A DNA stretch of 64,000 nt, from NCBI GenBank assembly GCA_026214975.1, contig CM047805.1:8084463-8148462 (forward strand), written 5' to 3'. Below, one piece after another: positions 56,513 through 64,000 of the stretch (position 1 is its first letter; each line of letters opens with the position of its first letter). The DNA is from Gentiana macrophylla. Lineage: Eukaryota > Streptophyta > Magnoliopsida > Gentianales > Gentianaceae. Under the pieces are notes generated by a model. The model ran no database searches. It was not told where the DNA came from and saw only the letters and a list, made by a program, of their open reading frames with translations. Position numbers and translations under genes: made by a program.

Positions 56513-57298
56513 TGTTGATAACTTTGGGGTTTTGAAGAACACCAACAATGTCAAACTTGAATAAAACGCAGAAAAACTAAAACTCAAAAATTTGCTTTTC
56601 TTGATATGAACGTAGAATCGTGAAACACTTTCCTACAAAAGTTATTTGCCCCTTATCTCTGGCCTAGGGTAACACAAATACTTTTGTGAGATAAGACTAC
56701 GTTTTCCTTCGATCTTTAGGCTCAAAAGATGAAGAATACCTTTGGAGAAAGTTTGCAAGTGTTTTATGTATATGATATGATCAAGGATGCATACATTTGT
56801 TGTGTGTTTTATTCAACAATGTAAGAAGCCTGTAAAAGCTCTTGGAATATAGAAAATCAGTTGCAAGTTCGAAAATATAAGTTACAACCCAAGTGGAAAG
56901 GTACCATTTGGTTATAACTACCCAAAAGGCCAAAAGGCACTTACAGGATCAAGTTGGACCATAAAGTGCGCTTTGTCGATCCACACGTGCGCTGCAAAAA
57001 AACTAAACCCGACCAACTCTTCAACCACCACAAAGGCAGCTGCGCTGTCGATCAAAGCGTGCTTTGTCACTCTGCTTTCACCAAAAAGCTGATTTTTGGT
57101 CCTTTAATCTAGTTTTCCGGTCCTTTAAGTGATTTTCTCGAACTATACTTGCTTATTTTCCATCCGTATACTCATATACACTTATATAAGCGTGCACTCC
57201 GCACCTCCAAACTTATTATTAAGTGTTACGAGTATATCCACCCTTGTACTAAACCCCGATTACCTCAACGGCTTGTGATTATACTTAAATCACCAACA
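56513..57298. repeat. Right LTR of small element
   Basis: 786 bp, complete copy. The palindromes found in the left LTR are partly degraded here (56960-57060). Confidence 0.82.
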
Positions 57299-57303
57299 AC
57301 TCC

Positions 57304-57925
57304 CACTCTTTAATGCGCTCCCTAACCGGAGAATCCGATGAATCCACAGTGACCAAACATAAAGAAAAGAAAACTAAAACTAAAACTAAAATCTCAAATT
57401 GTATAAATTGTCTTGTGTTGTAATGGTGTGTGTTTTCTCAATTTCGTAGCTGCTGCTTATATAGAGGATTCTGCCGACACAGGATGGATCTAGAAGATAT
57501 GCATGTGTTTTAGGCCTGAGCAGCTTCGGGTGACCGAACCACATGCCTCGGTCGACCGAACCTCCTTTTTTGCACATGTTAATTGCGTTTCTTGTCTAAC
57601 TTGTTCCCCACTGCATTCTTTCGTGCTGATCTGATTTCTCTGACTTATCCCTTGATTAATGCTCCGATTTTCTTCCTTATTATCTTGAGATTTTCGGATT
57701 GAATGACATTTATCCTCCGCTTTATCATGATCTACAAAATCAGCATTTATCGCACAATAAATTGGTCTTTAATAATAAAAACAGCTAAATACCAAAAATC
57801 ATATTAATAATCACTTAACATTAAATAATAAATATTAACAAGTGATTTAATATGAAATATATATAATTAACTCCGATTTAAGGTTAGAATTGATGACATA
57901 AATAGGTATATTTTAACCGTCATCA
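57304..57925 (-). repeat. 5' LTR of Athila-3, part 2
   Basis: Continues the truncated LTR after the small insertion and matches 47995-48635. TATA-like box at 57456-57463. It ends CCGTCATCA, followed by duplication CATAC. Confidence 0.88.
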
Positions 57926-57930
57926 CATAC

Positions 57931-58674
57931 ATGATAGACCCTATAGCCGAAGCATAAGGGACCTTGGACATGTGTGCCCGTTCCTTCTATGTCTTAGGAC
58001 ACATTTTCTTTGACAGGTAGACCCTATGTGACATGGGTAGCAACCCTCTTTTGGATTGCTCCATGCTGAACCTTTTCAGCATCTTGTCTATATAGGTGGA
58101 TTGTGATAGACCAAGCAACCTTTTAGACCTATCTCTGTAGATCTATATCCTCAAAATATAAGATGCTTCTCCCAAGTCCTTCATAGAGAAGTTCTTAGAT
58201 AACGAAACCTTAACCGACTGTAACATGGGCACATCGTTCCCTATTAGCAGTATGTCATCTACATAAAGCACCAGGAAAACGACGACACTCCCACTAACCT
58301 TCTTGTAAACACAGGGCTCATCTTCGTTCTTGATAAAATCAAACTTTTTGATTGTCTCATCAAAGCGAAGATTCCAACTCCAAGTTCAGTCCATAAATGG
58401 ACCTTTACAACTGGCACACCATCCTGGCGTCATTGGTTGTGAAACCCTCAAGTTGTGTCATGTACACCTCTTCAGACAGGTTCCCGTTAAGGAAAGCTGT
58501 TTTCACATCCATCTGCCAGATTTCGTAATCTTGGTTTGCTGCAATAGCAAGCAGAATTCTAATGGACTTTAACATGGCAACATGCGAAAAGGTTTCATCA
58601 CAGTCAATACCTTGTCTTTGCTTATAACCTTTTGCCACTAACCTAGCCTTGTTGGTGACTACTTTACCATCCAT
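57931..58674 (-). pseudogene. Copia RT, main part (Copia-C)
   Basis: The frame 58405-58674 has [21 protein letters not shown] and MDVKTAFLNGNLSEEVYM at about 51-68 (first catalytic aspartate). Downstream in element sense, 57931-58404 carries YVDDILLIGND near 58240-58270 (catalytic pair), DLGEASYIL and, at the insertion, ASAIGSIMY. SHVAML replaces the family's SPVAML. Frame changes occur near 58400 and 58120. It continues at 47029 beyond Athila-3. Confidence 0.85.
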
Positions 58675-58695
58675 GTCGGTCTTTCTCTTAAAGAC

Positions 58696-59223
58696 CTATT
58701 TGCACCCCATAGGAACTATTCCTTCAGGTTGATCAACTAAGTTCCAAACTTGGTTGTCTTTCATGGACTCCATTTCAGAATTCATGGCTTCTATCCATTT
58801 CTTTTTTTCAGGCCTCATTAGCACCTCCTCGTAAGTGTTAGGGTCCTCATCTTCCATGAGGTATACGCCCGTGTACCTTTCGGGCTCATGGTGTTCCCTG
58901 GTGGATCTTTGAGGTGCTACTATGTTTGGAGCAGGGACTTGTGCCACCTCATTAGGTGGTGCTTGCTCTACTTCTATCAACTGATTGTTGTCCGTAAGTG
59001 GTTCTTGAATTTCTTCAAGATCAATTTTACTCCCACTGGCCATCTCCAGAATGAACTCTTTCTCCAGAAAGTGTCTAGTCCTGGAAACAAACATATTTTG
59101 TTCTCCAGTGTGGTAAAACTGGTATCCTCTAGTTTCTCTAGGATAACCCACAAATAGACATTTATCAGATCTAGCTTCTAGTTTGTCAGGCATCATCTGC
59201 TTCACAAAAGTCGGGCAGCCCAA
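58696..59223 (-). CDS. Copia integrase C-terminus and linker to RT (Copia-C)
   Basis: A 175-residue frame. KLEARSDKCLFVGYPRETRGYQFY at about 14-37 is the typical end of Copia integrase, followed by an acidic linker and the start of RT (EAMNSEMESMKDNQVWNLVDQPEG near the end). The KCLFVGYPRETRGY style is shared with many plant Copia polyproteins. Confidence 0.85.
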   Translation of the reverse strand: MGCPTFVKQMMPDKLEARSDKCLFVGYPRETRGYQFYHTGEQNMFVSRTRHFLEKEFILEMASGSKIDLEEIQEPLTDNNQLIEVEQAPPNEVAQVPAPNIVAPQRSTREHHEPERYTGVYLMEDEDPNTYEEVLMRPEKKKWIEAMNSEMESMKDNQVWNLVDQPEGIVPMGCK

Positions 59224-59229
59224 AGGTTT

Positions 59230-59770
59230 AAGATATGCCAGATTCGGTTTCCTCTTGGTCCATACCTCGTATGGCGTAGGAAGCTATTTCGAGAGCATAC
59301 TAACAAAAAGATTTTAAAAGAACTGCATAGCTCATCATGGATCGCACCATGTCTAAGAAAATGCGGTTCCTCCTCTCAGATACGCCATTCATCTGTGGCG
59401 TCCCGGGAGGGGTCCATTTAGGTAAAATCCCATTCTCCTTTAAGTAATCTTGAAACTCTACATCTAAGTATTCACCACCTCAATCGGATCGAAGTGTTTT
59501 AATCTCTTTACCTAGTTGTTTCTCAACTTCACTTCTGAATTCCATGAACTTTTGAAAGGCGTCAAACTTGTACTTCATTAAGTATATATAACTATAACGA
59601 GAATGGTCATAGTGAAGGCGATAAAGTAAGAGTATCCTCCTTTGGCTTGAATTGACATTGGGCCGCACACATTAGTATGTATGAGCTAAAGCAATTCATT
59701 GGATCTTATCCCTCTGACACTAAATGCTGAATTTTTCATCTTGCCAAGTAAATAAGCTTCGGATGTATCA
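59230..59770 (-). pseudogene. Copia integrase core, broken (Copia-C)
   Basis: The 59480-59668 frame has YDHSRYSYIYLMKYKFDAFQKFMEFRSEVEKQLGK, matching D-D-x-SRYxxxYLMxxKSE of the integrase core. KTLRSD at its end leads into the second catalytic aspartate region. Toward 59380 a piece reads TPGTPQMNGV in another frame. At least three frame changes. Confidence 0.75.
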
Positions 59771-59772
59771 AA

Positions 59773-60186
59773 CTATTCATAATCGAAGTGATCCAATAAT
59801 CCATCTTTATGGAGTTTGGAAATGCGATTCTTATTAATATGGCCAAATCTATAGTGCGATAAGTAGGATTCATTCAAGTCACTTGTTTTAGCTTTCTTAT
59901 TGTTTATATTATGTATATCAAAATTCACATCTAATATGTAGAGACCATTGTTAAGTATGCCAGTAGCATAAAACATTCCATCACGTGAAAAAGAACACCA
60001 TTTATTCTCAAACGCAAAAGAAAATCCTTCAACATCTAATGCGGAAATAGAAATAATGCTCTTCATAAGAGCATGAACAAAATAACAGTTATTAAGCTCT
60101 AGTACTAGCCCACTGGGCAATGAAAGAAAATAAACTCCTACGGCTAATGTAGCAACTCTTGCTCCGTTCCCAACGCGTAGGTCCAC
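59773..60186 (-). CDS. Protease end and GAG-pre-integrase domain (Copia-C)
   Basis: A 137-residue frame. LRVGNGARVATLAVGVYFLSLPSG at 3-26 is the post-active-site part of the protease. YLSHYRFGHINKNRISKLHKDGLLDHFDYE at the end is the zinc-binding pre-integrase region (family form LWHxRLGHINxxR). Here LWH has become SHY. Confidence 0.85.
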   Translation of the reverse strand: MDLRVGNGARVATLAVGVYFLSLPSGLVLELNNCYFVHALMKSIISISALDVEGFSFAFENKWCSFSRDGMFYATGILNNGLYILDVNFDIHNINNKKAKTSDLNESYLSHYRFGHINKNRISKLHKDGLLDHFDYE

Positions 60187-60222
60187 CTCTCCTTTATTCA
60201 GATCTCTAGTCCTTCTTAGTGT

Positions 60223-60570
60223 CTACATATTCGTACAAATATGATAACCACAACCAGTATCTAATACCCAGTGGTTAGACTTAGAAGAAGCAATATTGAT
60301 CTCAATCATAAACATACCTGAAGTTGAAGCATTTGTATGCCTCTTCTTCATGCTCCAGAAAGCCTTGTAGTTTAACCTCCAATGACCAGTCTCACCGTAA
60401 TGGATGCAAGCATCCTTGGACTTATCATTGGATATCTTAGGCGTTGGCTTAGGGGCAGCCTTCGCCTTCTTGGACTTCTTTTGGGCTTTTTTCCTTGCCC
60501 TTGTTAGAAGTGACAAGAAAACTTGCTTTCCCTTGCCCACAGTGCCCTCAGCTGTTTTCAGCATGTTCAA
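60223..60570 (-). CDS. Gag C-terminus with zinc knuckle and protease active site (Copia-C)
   Basis: A 115-residue frame. A lysine-rich stretch at about 25-45 precedes CIHYGETGHWRLNY at about 55-68, a CCHC knuckle in which two cysteines are tyrosine. WVLDTGCGYHIC at about 101-112 contains the protease active-site DTG. Gag and protease are joined in one frame, as in Copia polyproteins. Confidence 0.85.
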   Translation of the reverse strand: MNMLKTAEGTVGKGKQVFLSLLTRARKKAQKKSKKAKAAPKPTPKISNDKSKDACIHYGETGHWRLNYKAFWSMKKRHTNASTSGMFMIEINIASSKSNHWVLDTGCGYHICTNM

Positions 60571-60630
60571 TAACTCTGCGAGGGATCAATCTATCTTGTT
60601 CATGTGATAATTCATCATGAACTACGAGTA

Positions 60631-61125
60631 TCAATCAGGTAGAGATTTCAGAATCAAGTCAATACGTAAATCGTGTTCCAACTTATGGCCCAGGTTCTCA
60701 AGCCTCTCTATGTACCCGATCATTTTAAGCACGTGTGACCCGACAGAAGTCCCGGGCACCATCTTACAACCAAATAGGGCCTTCGATACCTCGTACCTTA
60801 CAGTGCGAGACTGAGAAGCATATAGCTCCTTTAGGAGAAACATGATTGTGTAGGCGTCCATAGACTCATGCTGTTTCTGCAGTTCAGGTGTCATTGAAGC
60901 AAGCATGATGCATGTAGCATCAGAACTATCAGAACAGTGCTTGTTGTACTTCTTGACAACATCTGCAGCCGCGACCGGTGCGGGTTGTTCAGGTATGGGT
61001 TCGTCCAAAACATAGCCAATTTTTTCACGCCTTAAAAAGATTTTGAGGTTTCTTTCCCAGTTGAGAAAGTTGGTTTCGTCAAGTTTGTTATCGATGATAA
61101 AATGAAAGCTCAATTTGTTCGACAT
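60631..61125 (-). CDS. Copia gag, N-terminal domain (Copia-C)
   Basis: A 164-residue frame beginning MSNKLSFHFIIDNKLDETNF, a natural gag start. NFLNWERNLKIFLRREKIGYVLDEP at 19-43 and ALFGCKMVPGTSVGSHVLKMIGYIERLENLG at about 114-144 are standard Copia gag segments. It breaks at about 60630 (a frame change) before the knuckle. Confidence 0.9.
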   Translation of the reverse strand: MSNKLSFHFIIDNKLDETNFLNWERNLKIFLRREKIGYVLDEPIPEQPAPVAAADVVKKYNKHCSDSSDATCIMLASMTPELQKQHESMDAYTIMFLLKELYASQSRTVRYEVSKALFGCKMVPGTSVGSHVLKMIGYIERLENLGHKLEHDLRIDLILKSLPD

Positions 61126-62107
61126 TCTGCAAAAAATAAATAATCATAGAATAAGTAACATGTGTAAAAAACCTAAAATTGCACTTTAAGGTCTTGCTCC
61201 CACTAGCCAACTATTACCTAGTGGCTTTCAAGAATTCAATTAATTCTTTAGTGGCTAGAATCCCGTCTAGTTGATTCGATCCCCGACATGGGCCGATCAA
61301 CTGGGTCAATTTTGACGGGTAGGTACAACTTACCAATCACGTCCAACACGATTTCCAGTGGTTTGACTAGTCAACTCTTTGACAATTCACATCGTCTATG
61401 TGATAGCCAACCACATGTCTCTAAAATCAAACGGTCCTGACGTTGGCCAATCACCGCAAGATTCTTAGTCGAGGCGTAACCCAAATATTCATGAGATCTC
61501 ATAACGATCATATCTCGATAATAATGATATACCCGAGGTAGGTCAACACCCGACGTGGCCAATCAGTTGGATCCGAGCAAGGGCTCTTCATCATCATTAT
61601 AATATTGGGAGACATATTTATGACTCGATTTTTCTTTGTGGGAATAATTTTTAATTAATTTTATTTAATTACGGTCTCATCAACTACGTGCATATTACTA
61701 CGATATCGTATAAAGTAAAACATACACAACATTCTGCTTATAAATTAACCGGTATGATCATGGACCTTTCCTAAGTGCGGTTTCGAATACAAACTGACGA
61801 AACCCTGGGTCACAAGCTAAGGGTAGCCGCAACCGCAAATGGATCTTTGACATGCACCATCTCCATGGATCTTTATTTTTCTCTCTCTTTAGGCCTTCGT
61901 CTTTGTCTTCAATGCATCATTACATAAAATCTAACTATTAAATTTTACACCCACCGCACACGGGTGGGGGTAGGGGTGGGGGGTGGGGGTGGGGGTGGGG
62001 GGAGCTAACGGGAATGGGATAATGCAAAAATAAAACTAGGTCACGTTCTTCATAACGGCATAGTACAACAATAAAATCTAACATAACAATAAAGCATTCA
62101 CATCTAT
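61126..62107 (-). other. Leader of Copia-C
   Basis: Non-coding. It is upstream of gag in element sense and has no open frame with a domain. It contains the G-rich tract at 61962-62002 and is interrupted at 62107 by a solo LTR. Confidence 0.6.
61962..62002 (+). repeat. G-rich tract with quadruplex potential
   Basis: Seven G-runs of 3-6 separated mostly by single T. On the element-sense (minus) strand it is C-rich. It looks like a simple repeat of GGGGGT. Confidence 0.8.
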
Positions 62108-63775
62108 TGTTGGACTTATTTTTTAACTTTTAGTGATGAGTGCCAGACTAGCTGTTATAGAGCAAAGGCAAAAAGATGTCTAGATCAAATGTATAGGCTT
62201 ATTAGAGTTTGATCTTTGTATTTGTTTGATCAAACAAGCACTGTAAAAGGTCAGCTGACTTTCATCAGCAGACCTGTCTATGTCAGTAGACTAGTTTAGG
62301 AACCTGCTGAAGAATGAAGGCTGAGGGCTCAAACTCAGTTATTGAGGGCTAAGGGATGAAACTTAGTATTTTAAGTCAAGGATATGGAATTAGAATTTAG
62401 GGAAGTCTGTGATGACCTAAACTGATTGCATACACCTTGTGTACAAAGTCTAAGTTCCACAAGTTAAATGGTAATTGGAACATGGTTATAATTAAAATTG
62501 TGTAATCTAACTTAATAATAAAAAATTAGATACAAGAGAAGTCAGCTGAAGTGTTTTTATAAACACAGCAACTTTGGTACAGCTGACTGATATGTATTTC
62601 ATCAGACTAATACCCACAGGAACATGCTGATATATATCTCGAATTATTCAAAGGTTACATTGGAAGAATACAAGAATAAGGACATATAACAACCCCTGAT
62701 TTTATCAAACAAATCAATGGTTAAGATTAAAGGGACGTTGGAAACAAAAATAGCTTTATCCAATGGATACAAGTCAAAGGGTGGACAGACTGAAAACTGT
62801 CAAAAAGCAATCTGACAGTGTCAGTACTATGTACATGGACAGAATGCAAGTCAAGAAAAGGACAAGTCTGAAACGGCTTTGTTTGAATTTCAAACATAAG
62901 TCACAAGGATTCCTACCTATAAATAGAGGACTCCTAATTCAGATACAAGTGATGAAAATTAAGGGTCTATCTTGAGCTATCAGATTTCAATCTATTAAAC
63001 ACCCTACTGATCCTACTGAACTTAAAGCTACTGATCCAGTAAACTTCTTCAAGTGTAATCTGCTATCAAGCTACATCAAGTTTACACACTTGAAGACCTC
63101 AAGCTGCTGATCATATCATCCTAATCAAGTCTTTGAAAAGTTGAATCACTTACTTGATTCAAACTTTCTTTTATAATAAATCTGCTGAAGACAGTGAAGC
63201 ATCTTTGGGTGTCAAGGACTGTTGTTTGTGGTGGAGCTGGTGAAGAGGCAATCCTACCCTTCAAGGACCAATGGAAGACTCTGGAGTAGCAATCCTACCT
63301 GTTCCAAGTGTTCAGTTTGTGAAGCCATAGTTATTGGTGAAGGACAAGAAACTTATGGATTTTTGTAACTGCTACCTCAAGGATCTCTAGTGAATTACCT
63401 CCAACATCACAGGAGAAGAGTGGACTGACAGAATTACACCACCTGGAACCACTATAAAAATTGGCTACTTACTTTCTGCATTTATATTCTGCATATAGTA
63501 TATCTAGCACATCAATCTACTGAACTACCAACTGAATCACACACATACACTACTGAGTATCTAATACTTGGTATCATATTTTAACAACAAGTAATAAGGC
63601 TTAATTTAAATATATTCCGCTGCAACAAATTCAGTAAAGTCAATAGTTAGCGAGACTCTCGAGTGATCACAGATTTCTTTGAAGTTCTTTGAGTTCGTCA
63701 CCTCCAAAAGTTTTAAGTGTTAAGTTTATTCAACCCCCCTCTAAACTTAACCAAAGCATTTTCAAGGGACCAACA
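62108..63775 (+). mobile_element. Solo LTR of SIRE-like Copia family
   Basis: 1668 bp, in plus orientation, TGTTGGACTT to GGGACCAACA, flanked by TCTAT at 62103-62107 and 63776-63780. No internal region, so it is the product of LTR-LTR recombination. It is opposite in orientation to SIRE-1 and SIRE-2. It retains GTCAGCTGAC-like and CAGCAG words. The frame at 62763-62975 lies in the LTR. Confidence 0.93.
62918..62925 (+). promoter_or_regulatory. LTR TATA box (solo SIRE LTR)
   Basis: TATAAATA followed by GAGGACTCC on the plus strand. Same place as in the other SIRE LTRs. Confidence 0.65.
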
Positions 63776-63780
63776 TCTAT

Positions 63781-64000
63781 CATATTGGTCGAGTCCATGA
63801 TCAATCGGGGTCCATATAATCGAATTATATCTACTATTTAATCTATACAATCACGTCTTCTGAAAGGGATTAATTTTTAAACTACTTCCGTCTTTATAGC
63901 ATCCAATCAATTAATTAATTAACTTTTAATTAATTATAATTCAATAATTTATTAACCATGTACTATATTGAAATTAAATACACAAAACAAAAACGGGGTG
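63781..64000 (-). other. Leader of Copia-C, continued
   Basis: AT-rich non-coding sequence. The PBS and 5' LTR are not reached before the window ends. Confidence 0.55.

Larger units (their letters stand above)
54350..57298. mobile_element. Small non-autonomous LTR element
   Basis: 2949-bp insertion with ACTCC on both sides (54345-54349, 57299-57303). LTR-like repeats 54350-about 54950 and 56513-57298 begin TGTTGATAACTTTGGGG; the right one ends CACCAACA. The internal 1.56 kb has no coding capacity, so it depends on another element. The left repeat lacks about 170 bp at its inner end. Lineage and orientation not determined: no clear PBS or PPT. Confidence 0.8.
47030..57925 (-). mobile_element. 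Athila-3: Athila-type gypsy element with 5' deletion
   Basis: 10,896-bp insertion in Copia-C RT with CATAC on both sides (47025-47029, 57926-57930). 3' LTR 47030-48635; 3' non-coding region, integrase, RNase H, RT and protease to 53810; and a truncated 5' LTR (53813-54349 plus 57304-57925), itself split by a small element. The PBS, leader, gag and the last 443 bp of the 5' LTR (element sense) are missing: LTR sequence joins protease-upstream sequence directly at about 53812. Without the inner insertion it is about 7.9 kb. Confidence 0.9.
45667..64000 (-). mobile_element. Copia-C retrotransposon, partial and split
   Basis: Minus-strand Ty1/copia element. 3' LTR 45667-46381, PPT, RNase H and RT end 46400-47029, insertion of Athila-3, then RT, integrase, protease and gag 57931-61125, and a leader running to the window edge with a solo SIRE LTR inside. 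Removing the insertion joins GSIMY and AMLCTRPDV, the normal Copia RT-RNase H junction, in one gene. The 5' LTR and PBS are not in the window. Different LTR and gag from the SIRE copies. Lineage not determined. Confidence 0.85.

Overview
This window looks like intergenic heterochromatin from a flowering plant, most likely a eudicot. It is AT-rich and almost entirely built of nested LTR retrotransposons. Support comes from Ty1/copia and Ty3/gypsy (Athila-type) pol domains, primer-binding sites matching initiator tRNA-Met and tRNA-Asp, polypurine tracts, and five complete LTR insertions or solo LTRs with exact 5-bp target-site duplications (TSDs). I found no host protein gene, rRNA, functional tRNA or CRISPR array. 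The species cannot be told from the sequence.

Layout. (1) 1-4685: 5' part of a SIRE-like Copia element (SIRE-1, minus strand), cut by the window edge. (2) 4686-7121 and 24614-~26456: a decayed plus-strand Copia element (Copia-B), split by a 17.5-kb insertion. (3) 7122-24608: a non-autonomous Athila-related element (TSD GTGTG) with no gag or pol of its own. Its 5' LTR is in turn split by (4) 11305-23129, a young Athila-type element (TSD AAAAC) with gag, protease, RT, RNase H and integrase on the minus strand. (5) 26533-41121: a 30-bp minisatellite interrupted by a hAT-like repeat, itself interrupted by (6) 26847-40596, a complete SIRE-like Copia element (SIRE-2, TSD TATAT) with gag-pol followed by about 4 kb of envelope-position coding sequence. 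(7) 41122-45666: low-information DNA with a chromovirus-like LTR, a TA microsatellite and a possible Helitron terminus. (8) 45667-64000: a minus-strand Copia element (Copia-C) running off the right edge. It is split by Athila-3 (47030-57925, TSD CATAC), whose LTR is split by a small coding-less LTR element (54350-57298, TSD ACTCC). A solo SIRE LTR (62108-63775, TSD TCTAT) lies in the Copia-C leader.

How the parts work together. The SIRE LTRs, the two gypsy elements of item 3-4 and Athila-3 each have a TATA box on the element-sense strand. The non-autonomous element 7122-24608 shares its 3' non-coding region and PBS type with the autonomous element inside it, so the latter's family probably supplied its proteins. 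Most reading frames are broken by small indels. Some are decay, but in the SIRE copies many cluster at CAG/CTG-rich words and may be assembly error.

The most interesting signals are not genes. First, families that are not obviously related carry clusters of short GC-rich palindromes, each family with its own word, and in three families these sit about 20-170 bp upstream of the LTR TATA box. Second, a stem-loop array at 10286-10623 has a conserved loop, while its stems differ and remain complementary.
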